A DNA stretch of 64,000 nt from Pseudarthrobacter cellobiosi (GCF_023913755.1 NZ_JAMXBJ010000039.1:1-64000); one strand, 5' to 3'. Shown: positions 20,209 through 30,607, numbered from the stretch's first letter. Program-made: numbers and translations. The notes: generated from the letters alone by a model not told the origin.

Positions 20209-21083
20209 CTCCCATGTCCGGTTATCTGTTGGACATGAATCTGGACTTCTCCTACCAGGACGAATCCGGTTCCGTCACCCGCGGCAGTGCGAAGGCCGCG
20301 GGCACGGCGGTCAGCATCACCGTCGATGGCCTGGATGCGTTCCGCACCGGAGCAGTGCCTTCCCTGGACGAGATCCGGCCCCTGGCCAAAATGCTTGCCG
20401 ACAAGGGACTGAGCGTGACCGTCAACGGGCCGGACGGTAGCATCGTCAGCCTGGGCGCGGTCAGCAGCCCGGCAGCCCAGCGGCTGGTCACCCGGTCCCC
20501 GCATATCAAACTGGGAAGGCTCGGCGCCCTTGTCCCCCTGATGCGGCGGGGCAAACGCCCGTCCCAGGTGTTCTCGCTGCTGCCTCCCGAGACCCCGCTG
20601 CCTCTGATGCCTATGGTCAGACGGAAGATCACGCGCCGCATAACAACCACGCATCACACCCGTGGCAGTGGGCGGCCCAGACTGATCTTCGTGCAGGACG
20701 CAGCCCATTGGACGGGCCAGATCCCACGGGAGGTGACCCTGGACCAGGAGACCTTCAGCATCGGCACCGATCCTGCCTCGGACTTGCAGCTCACCGGCCT
20801 GGATCCGTTGCACGCAGAGATCCGGCATGACCAGAATGACGAGTACATTCTGGTACCGCGCGGTCCCGTAAGCGGCAGTGTCAGCACATCCGGTCCCTCC
20901 GTGCTCCGCACCGGCGCCAGGATTCAGCTGGGCCAGTGGTGCGTTGCCTTCTTCCGGGAGGAGTTTGCCGATCACGGCAGGCCGTTCGGGGGCCGCAGCG
21001 GCGGCGAGCTGGCCTACCAGCGGCCCCAGTTTGATCCGCGTACCGGCACGACCGAACGTGACGGCTCACAGGGCATCACCTGA
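20205..21083 (+). CDS. FHA-like domain protein with altered phosphopeptide-binding residues
   Basis: 292 residues, starting at the ATG that overlaps the preceding stop. The N-terminal ~110 residues form a beta-rich region of unknown type (YLLDMNLDFSYQDESGSV, VDGLDAFRTGAVPSLDEIRP). A basic middle (KITRRITTTHHTRGSGR) follows. An FHA-like fold occupies about 178-252: REVTLDQETFSIGTDPASDL, LDPLHAEIRHDQ and GARIQLGQWCVAFF. FHA domains bind phosphothreonine through a Gly-Arg and a Ser-x-x-His pair. Here the Arg is Thr (IGTD) and the Ser is Asp (DPLH), so phosphopeptide binding may be lost or changed. Confidence 0.82.
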   Translation: MTPMSGYLLDMNLDFSYQDESGSVTRGSAKAAGTAVSITVDGLDAFRTGAVPSLDEIRPLAKMLADKGLSVTVNGPDGSIVSLGAVSSPAAQRLVTRSPHIKLGRLGALVPLMRRGKRPSQVFSLLPPETPLPLMPMVRRKITRRITTTHHTRGSGRPRLIFVQDAAHWTGQIPREVTLDQETFSIGTDPASDLQLTGLDPLHAEIRHDQNDEYILVPRGPVSGSVSTSGPSVLRTGARIQLGQWCVAFFREEFADHGRPFGGRSGGELAYQRPQFDPRTGTTERDGSQGIT

Positions 21084-21089
21084 GCGGTC

Positions 21090-22736
21090 CTAGCCGGGCT
21101 GATCTACATCCTTGGCGTCCATGATCCGGTAGGCGTACCCCTGCTCTGCCAGGAAGCGCTGCCGCTTCGCCGCGAAATCCTGGTCCAGGGTGTCCCGGGC
21201 CACCAGCGAGTAGAAGCGGGCCGCCCGGCCGTCCTTCTTGGGGCGGAGCAGCCGGCCCAGCCGCTGGGCTTCCTCCTGCCGTGACCCAAAGGATCCCGAG
21301 ACCTGGATGGCCACCGAGGCCTCCGGCAGGTCGATGGAGAAGTTGGCCACCTTGGAAACCACCAGCGTGTTCACGTCGCCGGCCCGGAATGCGTCGAAGA
21401 GCTTCTGCCGTTCCTTGACGGACGTATCGCCCTTGATGACGGGAGCCTGCAGGCGCTCGCCGATCTCGTCCAGCTGGTCAATGTATTGCCCGATCACCAG
21501 CAGCTGCTCGCCCTGGTGCCGGGCCACCAGCTGTTCCACGATCAGGGTTTTGGACTCGGACGTGGCGCACAGCCGGTACTTGTCGGCGTCCTCGGCCATG
21601 GCATAGGCCACGCGTTCGTCCCGGGGCAGGTCAATGCGGACCTCCACACAGTCCGCGGGGGCGATGTAGCCCTGGGCTTCGATGTCCTTCCACGGCGCGT
21701 CGTACCGTTTGGGCCCGATGAGGCTGAAGACCTCGCCTTCGCGGCCGTCCTCGCGGACCAGGGTGGCGGTGAGGCCCAGCCGGCGGCGGGCCTGCAGGTC
21801 CGCGGTCATCCGGAAGATCGGCGCCGGCAGGAGATGCACTTCGTCATAGATGATCAGGCCCCAGTCGTGGCCGTCCACCAGCTCCAGGTGCGGGTACAGG
21901 CCGCCGCGTTTGGTGGTGAGGACCTGGTACGTGGCGATGGTGACCGGCCGGATCTCCTTGACCGCGCCCGAGTACTCGCCGATTTCGTCCTCCGTCAGGG
22001 ACGTCCGCTTGAGCAGCTCGTCCTTCCACTGCCGGGCTGCCACTGTGTTGGTCACCAGGATGAGGGTTGTGGTGGAGCTCGTGGCCATGGCCGCGGCACC
22101 TACCAGCGTCTTCCCGGCCCCGCAGGGCAGCACCACCACGCCGCTGCCGCCGGCCCAGAAATTCTCGGTGGCGAGCTGCTGGTAAGGGCGGAGCTTCCAG
22201 CCGTTCTCGTTCAGGGCGATCAGGTGGGGTGTACCGTCCACGTAGCCGGCCAGATCCTCCGCCGGCCACCCGATTTTCAGGAGCAGCTGCTTGAGCTGGC
22301 CCCGCTGTGAGGAGTGGACCACAATGGTTTCGCCGTCGATCCGCGGCCCCAACAAGGGCTGGATTTTTTTGGCCCGGATGACCTCCTCCAGTACGGGGTA
22401 GTCGTCCGTGCGCATCACCAGGCCGTGCTGGGGGTCCTTCTCCAGCCGCAGCCGCCCGTACCGGGACATGGTCTCTTCGACGTCGATCAGCAGCGAATGC
22501 GGCACCGGGAACCGCGAGTATTTGAGCAGGGTGTCGAGGACTTTTTCCGCGTCCAGGCCGGCGGCGCGTGCGTTCCACAGGCCCAGCGGCGTCAGGCGGT
22601 AGCTGTGCATGTGCTCCGGGGCGCGTTCCAGTTCGGCGAAGGGTGCGATGGCATGGCGCGCCTCGGTGGCCAGTTCGTGGTCCACTTCGAGCAGGATGGT
22701 CTTGTCACTTTGGACGATCAGCGGGCCGTCGTTCAC
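21090..22736 (-). CDS. XPB-type DNA repair helicase
   Basis: 548 residues, SF2 helicase of the XPB/ERCC3 group, a 3'-5' ATP-dependent DNA translocase present in many actinobacteria. The Walker A motif CGAGKT, DEVH box (IIYDEVHLLP), LGLTATLVREDG and the C-terminal RLGRLLRPK arginine-finger region are all intact. The N-terminal damage-recognition-like part includes YDYPVLEEVI-like and VHSSQRGQLKQLL blocks. The GTG at 22736 is chosen because AAGGA (overlapping the previous stop) lies nine bases upstream. It is tightly linked to the helicase-associated gene upstream, an arrangement also known in mycobacteria (Rv0861c/Rv0862c). Confidence 0.94.
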   Translation of the reverse strand: MNDGPLIVQSDKTILLEVDHELATEARHAIAPFAELERAPEHMHSYRLTPLGLWNARAAGLDAEKVLDTLLKYSRFPVPHSLLIDVEETMSRYGRLRLEKDPQHGLVMRTDDYPVLEEVIRAKKIQPLLGPRIDGETIVVHSSQRGQLKQLLLKIGWPAEDLAGYVDGTPHLIALNENGWKLRPYQQLATENFWAGGSGVVVLPCGAGKTLVGAAAMATSSTTTLILVTNTVAARQWKDELLKRTSLTEDEIGEYSGAVKEIRPVTIATYQVLTTKRGGLYPHLELVDGHDWGLIIYDEVHLLPAPIFRMTADLQARRRLGLTATLVREDGREGEVFSLIGPKRYDAPWKDIEAQGYIAPADCVEVRIDLPRDERVAYAMAEDADKYRLCATSESKTLIVEQLVARHQGEQLLVIGQYIDQLDEIGERLQAPVIKGDTSVKERQKLFDAFRAGDVNTLVVSKVANFSIDLPEASVAIQVSGSFGSRQEEAQRLGRLLRPKKDGRAARFYSLVARDTLDQDFAAKRQRFLAEQGYAYRIMDAKDVDQPG

Positions 22737-22749
22737 GCGGGGGAGTCCT

Positions 22750-25239
22750 TCACTGGCGCAGTTCTTCTGCGGCCTCAATATCGATAATGCGGTGGATGGA
22801 GAGCACCCGCTCGGTTTCCTTGGCAGGATCGAAGACCCTGACGCGTCCGCCGTTTACGGAAAGGGGAACAACTGTCTCCAGGCAGGAATTCCCCTGGCTG
22901 TCCACCACGTTCATGCTCACGCGCTGCTTGAGCCGGATAGCCCGCTGCAGGGTCTCCAGCCCAAGCTGGGTCGCAGCTTCGCCGGAGCCAGGCACGGCGC
23001 CTGCATGGTTTCCGGCGGCTTCGGCCCGCCTGTTCCGCAGGACGGCCAGCTGCGCGGCGACGTCGTCCTCGGCGGGTGCGGTCCGCGGCGCCGTGTAGAC
23101 GGGGCGGGCGCTTCCCGGAACACTGTTAGTACGGCGGAGCCGGACCACTCCGGGCTCGGCCTGGTCCACCGACGGCGAGAGGCCCAGTCCGCGCAGGACC
23201 TGGGCTGTTTCCCGCGGCGGAGCGGTGGAGATCAGTACAGTCGGCGCAATCCGGGCCAGCCCCAGGCCAGCCGCTTTGGACTCCGCCGCCAGCTCCAGCA
23301 CCGTTGCCTCATCATCGCTTTGGATAAAGCTGGCGGCCGTTCCCACCCGGAGCCGGCCGTGCCGGGACGCGGTGTCCTCCACCAGGTATTCCAAGGGCTG
23401 GGGCACGGCCGTGGCCGAATGCTCACGCAGGAACTCCAGCAGGCTCGACGCGTCATGCCCGGCGTCCAGCGCCCGCCGGACCGAACTGGCGGAGAACCGG
23501 TAGATAGTGGCGGGCCCCTGCCCCTCGGCGTCGGCCATCACCAGGAGCTTTTCGGCCAGCTCGGGAGCCAGGTAGCCCGGGGCAACTGCGGTCAGGTCCG
23601 CCTGGAGCAGGACGTGGTTCAGTGCCGCAGGCAGATGCTCGCCCAGGATGCCCAATGCTTCGTCCGGGTTGTCTTCGGCAATGGCGCTACCCAGCTGGCT
23701 CAACGCACCGGACCCAGTCAGTCCCAGCAGCTCCGCCTCCGCCAGCACACCCCTGATCAGGGAACTGAACCGGCGGGCCATCCGCGGCTGCGTCCATTCA
23801 GCCCGCTGGAGCACAGCCGCGGCATCCAGGACCGGTGCCGTGCCGTCCGCAGCGGCAGCCTCCTGGGTGAGCTCCTCCAGAATTTCCAGGATCCGCTTCC
23901 TGACCACCGGGGCGTCCGGCCGCTGCGCCTCGGCTGAAAGGGCATTGACGGTGTTCCCGGCCAGGGCGCGGTGCGCGGCGGGGACACCGCCGGGGCCGTT
24001 AACGGGCTGGCCCACCAGTGAAGGCACACGCTCGCTCGCGAGCCAGGCGTTGACCAGCCACAGCCACTGCTCCTGGCGGGGGAGGGCCAGCCACTCGAGC
24101 TGCGGGGGCTGCACCCACGAGGACGAGTCCACATCAAGGCGCAACAGGCCGGAGAGGGCGCTGAGCTCCAGCAGCAGGCCCGCCCGGTGCTGGTCGATGC
24201 GCAGCGTCTCGGCCAGACGCTTCATTTCCCGGACACCTACGCCGCCGCTGCGCAGCGTGGCCAGCGGCTGCTCGCGGACGGCATGGAGGAGATCACCCAC
24301 CAGCCGGAGGGTTTCAGCGATGGCGCCCAGCGCCGCGTTCCGGCGAAGCGCAGCGGTGGTGCTGCCCAGCTCCGGAACCGGCGGGGACAGGGAGAAGTCA
24401 TTGATGATGGCGCCGCCACGCAGCGACAGCCCCACGCTGTGTGGCAGTTCCACGTGCGCGGCGTCCAAGGGGACCAGCAGGCCCCGGGCGAGGAGCCAGT
24501 CCACGGGCCCGACGTCGGCGCCCTGGTTCGAGACCGACGCTTTCCGTTGCGCCTGGGGGACGGCACCCATGGCCCAGTTGCGGAATTTGGCGAGCAGCGC
24601 CGTCGTGCGTTCCGGGGCGTCGGCCAAAGCCTCGCTGAGTGCCTCAGGCGAGGATGTCCAATGCTGCAGCGCGAGGGCTGCCTCCATGGGGGTGGTGGCG
24701 TTCTGGATAGAGACGCCGCTGCGGTGCAGCTCGGCGACGAGCTGGACTACCCGCTGGGCAAACGCGGGCTGAAGCCTGACCAGCTCGGTGTAGCTGCGCC
24801 CCAGCCCCGCAGGATAGATTCCCACCACGTCCTTGAGGCTTCCCACCGGCAGGTAGTACCGCTGTCGCTGGCCCGAAACCGCCATTCCATGCGGCGGCTC
24901 TGCCCGGTGCACCAAAGCCAGTTCCTGGAGCGAGGCCAGGATGCGTTCCAGCGCCGCCACCGTGGACCCTGCAATGAGTTTCCGGACGCCTGCCGCCGAG
25001 GCGCTGTGTTCGGTGTCCGTGTTCGTGCACAGGTGCAGGGTTTCCAGGACTTGCATCTGCGGCCTGTTAAGCCGTTCGAGAGCGCGCTGGACGCTGACCC
25101 GCGCGCTTGCCCGGGCGGCCAGGGCGGAAAAGTCAGGAACCGCGGGGGACATAAGGTCCGGCCGCGCTGCAAAGAGCGCCCGCAACGAGTCATCGCTGCG
25201 TGCTTCCAGTTCTTTGCTGAGAGCGCGGATAAGGGACAT
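22750..25239 (-). CDS. Helicase-associated domain protein (XPB partner)
   Basis: 829 residues. It matches the large actinobacterial proteins encoded next to XPB: an N-terminal winged-helix-like region (LNRPQMQVLETLHLCT), a long helical middle, and a C-terminal Helicase_C_3-like domain with ATIYRFSASSVRRALDAGHD, PLEYLVEDTASRHGRLRVG and APTVLISTAPPRETAQVLRG. The end, IHRIIDIEAAEEL, resembles a WYL/strand-type segment. No Walker motifs of its own were seen. The 13-base gap to xpb, with the xpb ribosome site overlapping the stop, means the two are made together. The precise function is not established. Confidence 0.88.
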   Translation of the reverse strand: MSLIRALSKELEARSDDSLRALFAARPDLMSPAVPDFSALAARASARVSVQRALERLNRPQMQVLETLHLCTNTDTEHSASAAGVRKLIAGSTVAALERILASLQELALVHRAEPPHGMAVSGQRQRYYLPVGSLKDVVGIYPAGLGRSYTELVRLQPAFAQRVVQLVAELHRSGVSIQNATTPMEAALALQHWTSSPEALSEALADAPERTTALLAKFRNWAMGAVPQAQRKASVSNQGADVGPVDWLLARGLLVPLDAAHVELPHSVGLSLRGGAIINDFSLSPPVPELGSTTAALRRNAALGAIAETLRLVGDLLHAVREQPLATLRSGGVGVREMKRLAETLRIDQHRAGLLLELSALSGLLRLDVDSSSWVQPPQLEWLALPRQEQWLWLVNAWLASERVPSLVGQPVNGPGGVPAAHRALAGNTVNALSAEAQRPDAPVVRKRILEILEELTQEAAAADGTAPVLDAAAVLQRAEWTQPRMARRFSSLIRGVLAEAELLGLTGSGALSQLGSAIAEDNPDEALGILGEHLPAALNHVLLQADLTAVAPGYLAPELAEKLLVMADAEGQGPATIYRFSASSVRRALDAGHDASSLLEFLREHSATAVPQPLEYLVEDTASRHGRLRVGTAASFIQSDDEATVLELAAESKAAGLGLARIAPTVLISTAPPRETAQVLRGLGLSPSVDQAEPGVVRLRRTNSVPGSARPVYTAPRTAPAEDDVAAQLAVLRNRRAEAAGNHAGAVPGSGEAATQLGLETLQRAIRLKQRVSMNVVDSQGNSCLETVVPLSVNGGRVRVFDPAKETERVLSIHRIIDIEAAEELRQ

Positions 25240-25249
25240 CAGTCCAACG

Positions 25250-25483
25250 TTACCGCCCGCTGGACTTTCCTGCCCGGCGCCGGCCCGCCACGCTGTCCAG
25301 GACCAGGAAGAGCATCAGCAGGAACGCCACAGGCAACCCGTACAGGGCAGTGGCAGTGACCCAGGCCGGAGCAGCGGAGCCTGCGAAGGCCAGCGCCATG
25401 ACGGCTCCCACCGCCACGAGGGAAAGCATGGCAACAACCGCTGCGCAGATCATCAGTGGGCGCCGGTATCGCGAGGGTGTCAT
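25250..25483 (-). CDS. Small two-helix membrane protein
   Basis: 77 residues. The ATG at 25483 (MTPSRYRRPLMICAAVV) is preferred because the upstream in-frame extension is proline/arginine-rich and not protein-like. Two hydrophobic helices lie at about 10-32 (MICAAVVAMLSLVAVGAVMA) and 42-62, and the C-terminus is basic (AGRRRAGKSSGR). It lies upstream of the helicase-associated gene on the same strand, ten bases before its start. No family recognised. Confidence 0.72.
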   Translation of the reverse strand: MTPSRYRRPLMICAAVVAMLSLVAVGAVMALAFAGSAAPAWVTATALYGLPVAFLLMLFLVLDSVAGRRRAGKSSGR

Positions 25484-25728
25484 GCAGGTAACGCTAACAG
25501 CCGGGCGGCCGGCGGCGGCGCCACGGGCGGGCCTGAGCGGCGGGCGCACAGCCGCGGCAGGCGGCAGGACGAAGGGTGCGTGAAAGCAGGATTCCGGGCC
25601 CCGGCAGGATAACCTTGAAGAACAGACCAACACGGTCCGTCGCTGTCATACCCTGAACCCGCACATCAGTGCGGATGCGGTGACTGCCGGCCGTGTCAGA
25701 AGACGTCAGAACGAAGAAGGTTGATTAC

Positions 25729-26112
25729 GTGCCTACCGGCAAGGTCAAGTGGTATGACAAGGAAAAAGGTTTCGGATTCCTCGCAGGCGAGGACGGCCAG
25801 GAAGTCTTCCTGCCCAAATCATCGCTGCCCGAAGGCATCACGGAGCTGAAGGCCGGCACCCGGGTTGAGTTCGGCGTTGCCGACGGCCGCAAGGGTGCAC
25901 AGGCCCTGGGCCTGCGCGTCCTGGACAAGACGCCGTCCATCGCCAAGGCCAAGCGGCCCAGCGCCCGGGACCTCGCGCCGCTGGTCCAGGACCTGGTCAG
26001 CGTGCTGGACAACCTCTCCGGAACCCTGTCCGCGGGCAAGTACCCGGAAGGCAACAAGGGCAAGGCCATCGCGGCTGCCCTGCGTAAGGTTGCCGACGAG
26101 CTGGACGTTTAG
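25729..26112 (+). CDS. Cold-shock-domain protein with helical C-terminal extension
   Basis: 127 residues. The cold-shock domain (1-~66) starts VPTGKVKWYDKEKGFGFLAG. RNP1 is KGFGFLA and RNP2 is EVFLPKSSL, slightly changed from the VFVHxS consensus. Residues ~75-127 are a helical extension (RDLAPLVQDLVSVLDNLSGT, IAAALRKVADELDV) seen in a widespread actinobacterial subgroup. The GTG at 25729 is chosen over an upstream start because GAAGAAGG sits eight bases before it. DUF3027 follows ten bases later, and serC is nearby, a gene order also found in mycobacteria. Confidence 0.93.
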   Translation: MPTGKVKWYDKEKGFGFLAGEDGQEVFLPKSSLPEGITELKAGTRVEFGVADGRKGAQALGLRVLDKTPSIAKAKRPSARDLAPLVQDLVSVLDNLSGTLSAGKYPEGNKGKAIAAALRKVADELDV

Positions 26113-26121
26113 GTCTTGGCC

Positions 26122-26667
26122 ATGAACGCGGAAGCTGAACAGCCGGACACCACAACAGCGGGGAAAGCGGGCGCCAAGGCCGAGGCCAAGCGCCGCGCCG
26201 GCGTGCCCGTGTGGCGTACCGGAAAGCCGGATGCCTTCCTCGCTGCTGCCGTTGGCGAGGCGCGAACCGCCATCGAAGGCATCGCGGCGGCGTCGGACAT
26301 TGGTGCGCACCTGGCTGCCAAAAGTGAGGGCGACCGCCTGGTCACCCACCTCTTCGAATCAAGAATGGCCGGCTACCACGGCTGGCAGTGGTACGCGGTC
26401 CTGACCAGGAACTCCCGCTCCAAGGTGGTCACGGTCAGCGAGCTTGGCCTCCTGCCGTCGGAGGACTCCATCCTCTCCCCGGAGTGGGTGCCCTGGGCCG
26501 AGCGCGTCCGCCCCGAGGACGCACAGGCGGCAGAGGAAGAGGAGTCACCCGCTGCGGAGGCTTTCGCTTCGGGGCCGGACACTTCGCAGGCCGAGGCTGA
26601 CACTCCCGGGTCCGAAGACCGGGACGAAGAATCCGAAGAGGACGACCCCGCCGGCGAGGCTGACTAG
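26122..26667 (+). CDS. DUF3027 protein
   Basis: 181 residues. The core RKPDAF-like start (TGKPDAFLAAAVGEARTAIE), HLFESRMAGYHGWQWYAVLT and LGLLPSEDSILSPEWVPWAE are diagnostic of DUF3027, an actinobacterial family of unknown function. The last 50 residues are very acidic and low complexity (EEEESPAAEAF, DEESEEDDP). The gene follows the cold-shock gene by nine bases and is probably co-transcribed with it. In many actinobacteria a DUF3027 gene lies close to serC, as here. Confidence 0.92.
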   Translation: MNAEAEQPDTTTAGKAGAKAEAKRRAGVPVWRTGKPDAFLAAAVGEARTAIEGIAAASDIGAHLAAKSEGDRLVTHLFESRMAGYHGWQWYAVLTRNSRSKVVTVSELGLLPSEDSILSPEWVPWAERVRPEDAQAAEEEESPAAEAFASGPDTSQAEADTPGSEDRDEESEEDDPAGEAD

Positions 26668-26712
26668 GCAGTTGCGAATACGCAGGGTTGAGAACCAAGA
26701 AGGCCGGCACTG

Positions 26713-28047
26713 ATGTCCACCTTCAAATCCCTGCACATCCCCAACTACCGGATCTGGTTCCTCGGCGCGCTGGTTTCCAACATCGGAACCTGGATGCAGC
26801 GGACTGCCCAGGACTGGCTGGTCTTTGACCACCTCACTGATCACGACGCCGGAGCCATGGGCATCACCATGGCACTGCAGCTGGGGCCGCAGCTGTTCCT
26901 GGCGCCCGTCGCCGGCCTCGTGGCGGACCGCTTCAGCCGCCGGCAGCTGCTGGTCATCACGCAGTCGCTGATGGCACTACTGAGCACCGGCCTGGGCATC
27001 CTGGTGGTGCTCGGCGCCGGCCAGCTGTGGCACGTCTACGGCTTCGCCCTGCTGCTGGGCATGGTCTCCGCCCTCGATGCCCCGGTGCGGCAGACCTTCG
27101 TTTCTGAACTCGTGCGGGACGACTACCTGCCCAATGCCGTGGCCCTGAACAGCGCCTCCTTCAACGTCGCCCGGATGATCGGGCCTGCCGTGGCTGGCGT
27201 ACTCACCGTGGCGGTAGGTCCCGGCTGGGTGTTCCTGATCAACACCTGCACCTTCCTGGCCATGCTCCTGAGCCTGTGGAAGATCCCCGCCGCGTCACTG
27301 CGCCAGCTTCCCCGGGCGGCTCCGGGCAAGGGCCGGATCCGGGAGGGGCTGCGCTATGTGCGGTTCCGGCCGGACATTGTGGTGGTCCTGGTGGCCGTGT
27401 TCATCGTGGGAACACTCGGCCTTAACTTCGTACTGTTCATCGCCGCGATGGTGGGCACGGAATTCGGGTTGGATGCCAGCGCCTTCGGGCTCATGAATTC
27501 CATCATGGCCATCGGTTCCGTGGCAGGCGCGCTGCTCTCCGCCGGCCGCGGCAAGCCCCGCTTGCGGATGATCTTCGGCGCTGCGGCTGCCTTTGGGGTG
27601 ACGTCGGGACTGGCCGCGCTTGCCCCGGACTACTTCTGGTTCGGCGTCGCGCTGGTGCCGGTCGGCCTGTTCGCGATCACCATGATGACCAGCGCCAACG
27701 GCTACGTCCAGACCACCACCGATCCCGTCATGCGGGGCAGGGTCATGGCCCTGTACATGGCCATCTTTATGGGCGGCACCCCCATCGGCGCCCCACTCGT
27801 GGGATGGGTGGCCAACGTCGCCGGCCCCCGGTGGTCGCTTGCCGTGGCGGCCGCCTCCGGGATCATCGCCGCCGTGATCGGAATGATCTGGATCATCCGC
27901 GCCCAGCAGCTCCGGCTCACCTTCAACCGGCGGGCCCGCGGCCTGCGGTACTTCGGCGTCGTCTCCCATCTGGGCGTCCAACAACCGGGGGACAACGCAA
28001 ACGGCGCCGCCCGGGACGAAAACCCGGACGACGCCGTCGGACACTGA
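26713..28047 (+). CDS. MFS transporter (drug/metabolite exporter-like)
   Basis: 444 residues, about eleven to twelve membrane helices. The MFS loop-2 motif appears as GLVADRFSRRQLL (residues ~70-82). The start NYRIWFLGALVSNIGTWMQR and the motif LDAPVRQTFVSELV are typical of the MFS_3/EntS-like branch (enterobactin exporter and related efflux proteins). The C-terminal ~40 residues are hydrophilic. Substrate unknown. It follows DUF3027 by 45 bases and converges with serC across a long hairpin. Confidence 0.88.
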   Translation: MSTFKSLHIPNYRIWFLGALVSNIGTWMQRTAQDWLVFDHLTDHDAGAMGITMALQLGPQLFLAPVAGLVADRFSRRQLLVITQSLMALLSTGLGILVVLGAGQLWHVYGFALLLGMVSALDAPVRQTFVSELVRDDYLPNAVALNSASFNVARMIGPAVAGVLTVAVGPGWVFLINTCTFLAMLLSLWKIPAASLRQLPRAAPGKGRIREGLRYVRFRPDIVVVLVAVFIVGTLGLNFVLFIAAMVGTEFGLDASAFGLMNSIMAIGSVAGALLSAGRGKPRLRMIFGAAAAFGVTSGLAALAPDYFWFGVALVPVGLFAITMMTSANGYVQTTTDPVMRGRVMALYMAIFMGGTPIGAPLVGWVANVAGPRWSLAVAAASGIIAAVIGMIWIIRAQQLRLTFNRRARGLRYFGVVSHLGVQQPGDNANGAARDENPDDAVGH

Positions 28048-28071
28048 CAACTGGCGTCACCACAAAACAGT

Positions 28072-28121
28072 GCGAACGGACACTTGGGGTCCCGGTATCT
28101 GGGCCCCAAGTGTCCGTTCGC
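28072..28121. terminator. Long hairpin between convergent MFS and serC genes
   Basis: A perfect 18-base-pair inverted repeat: GCGAACGGACACTTGGGG (28072-28089) and its complement (28104-28121) around a 14-base loop. It lies between two converging genes and probably terminates both. It has no T-run on either side, so RNA protection or a repeat-element origin is possible. Confidence 0.7.
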
Positions 28122-28130
28122 GCGGGTGCG

Positions 28131-29429
<1,299 letters not shown>

Positions 29430-29536
29430 TTATCCAGACAAATTCAAAATAGGCTAAGCTTTTTACCGGACCTCGCCGCTGCTGGACGCGATACGGTGGG
29501 ACAACGCAAGGTACTGCGCTCGAGGAGCTGAGCTGG

Positions 29537-30232
29537 ATGACGGATCTGATCGATACTACGGAGATGTATCTTCGGACCATTTTGGAGCTTGAAGAAGAGA
29601 ACATCGTTGCTCTTCGTGCACGCATCGCCGAACGGCTGCGGCATTCCGGACCCACGGTGTCCCAAACCATCGGCCGGATGGAACGCGACGGACTGGTCGT
29701 GGTCTCCGGAGACCGTCACCTGGAGCTCACGGAAGCCGGGCGGAAACGCGCTACGGAAGTGATGCGCAAGCACAGGCTCGCGGAACGGCTCCTGGCGGAT
29801 GTGATTGGCCTGGACTGGGCCTATGTCCACGATGAAGCATGCCGCTGGGAGCACGTGATGAGCGAACGCGTAGAGCAGCGCATCTACGAATTGCTCAACC
29901 ACCCGACCGAGTCTCCGTACGGCAACCCCATCCCAGGGCTGGCCGCCCTGGGCGGGCCGGCACCCGCGCTCCCTGACGCCGATGTGATTAATCTCCTTGA
30001 TGCGATGCAAGGCTACGGGCCGGCGTCGAACGTGACAGTCAGCCGGCTGGCTGAGCCCATCCAGGTGGAACCTGAGCTGTTGGTCCAGCTGGATGAAGGC
30101 GGGATCAGGCCCGGTGCCTCGGTGTCCCTAGAGCGCGTGGGGGAGTACATTTCCGTGCGGGTTCCGGGAATCGAAGGGGCGCTCGAGCTGCCCCCGGAAG
30201 TGGCATCCCACGTCTTCGTTTCCGTCCGTTGA
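29537..30232 (+). CDS. ideR: Iron-dependent repressor, DtxR/IdeR family
   Basis: 231 residues, same length class as DtxR (226) and IdeR (230). With Fe(II) bound it dimerises and represses iron-uptake genes. All metal ligands of DtxR are present at identical numbering: site 1 His79, Glu83 and His98; site 2 Met10, Cys102, Glu105 and His106. The HTH is at ~27-50 (ARIAERLRHSGPTVSQTIGRM), the dimer domain runs to ~140, and an SH3-like FeoA-type domain ends the protein. A TAGGCTAAGC half-box lies 80 bases upstream. A probable target in this window is the gene at 7354-8193. Confidence 0.97.
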   Translation: MTDLIDTTEMYLRTILELEEENIVALRARIAERLRHSGPTVSQTIGRMERDGLVVVSGDRHLELTEAGRKRATEVMRKHRLAERLLADVIGLDWAYVHDEACRWEHVMSERVEQRIYELLNHPTESPYGNPIPGLAALGGPAPALPDADVINLLDAMQGYGPASNVTVSRLAEPIQVEPELLVQLDEGGIRPGASVSLERVGEYISVRVPGIEGALELPPEVASHVFVSVR

Positions 30233-30301
30233 CGGGAAGGCGGTCCGCCTGTGGGGCCGCCCCATAGCGCAGTGACCCCCGGTTCCGCAAAGATAACGGA
30301 A

Positions 30302-30331
30302 TTGTTACTGTCCAGGTTAATCACTTATAGT
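30302..30331 (+). promoter_or_regulatory. Candidate promoter for the first riboswitch-hydrolase unit
   Basis: TTGTTA (30302-30307), an 18-base spacer and TATAGT (30326-30331) form a good sigma-70-type promoter just before the c-di-AMP riboswitch. Called by pattern only. Confidence 0.5.
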
Positions 30332-30354
30332 TGGAACTCAGCGTCGATACAAAA

Positions 30355-30600
30355 GCGTTACCTGATCCGGAGCCGAGCTCTGCCAGCGGATCAGGTGCAT
30401 CAGTCACCAACTGGCAGAGGCGGGGGAACCACAACCGGCAGTCGTAAGACTGCCTTGGGGTGAAGTCCGTCAGCAGCAAGCCTCTTCCAGCGAAGGATCC
30501 TCACGGGATATCTCTGCGCCAAGTGCTTGTCACGGCGGACCGGGTCTTTGAACTCTCTGACCCGAATCCGACAGCTAACTTCGCAGGCTATCCAGAGAGG
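30355..30600 (+). ncRNA. c-di-AMP riboswitch (ydaO-yuaA class), first copy
   Basis: The leader carries the conserved blocks of the class in order: AGGCGGGGGAACCAC, CCTTGGGGTGAAGT, and GACCCGAATCCGACAGCTAAC followed by TTCGCAGGC and an AGAGAGG at the end. A long pairing near the start (GATCCG and CGGATC arms) frames it. This class binds cyclic di-AMP and, in actinobacteria, usually turns off secreted cell-wall hydrolase genes. The M23 peptidase start lies just after it. Confidence 0.9.
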
Positions 30601-30607
30601 AACATTC

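Noticed and set aside
21090..25239. XPB and its partner as a defence system
   Set aside because: The pair is a conserved actinobacterial chromosomal unit also present in mycobacteria; no other defence gene is near.
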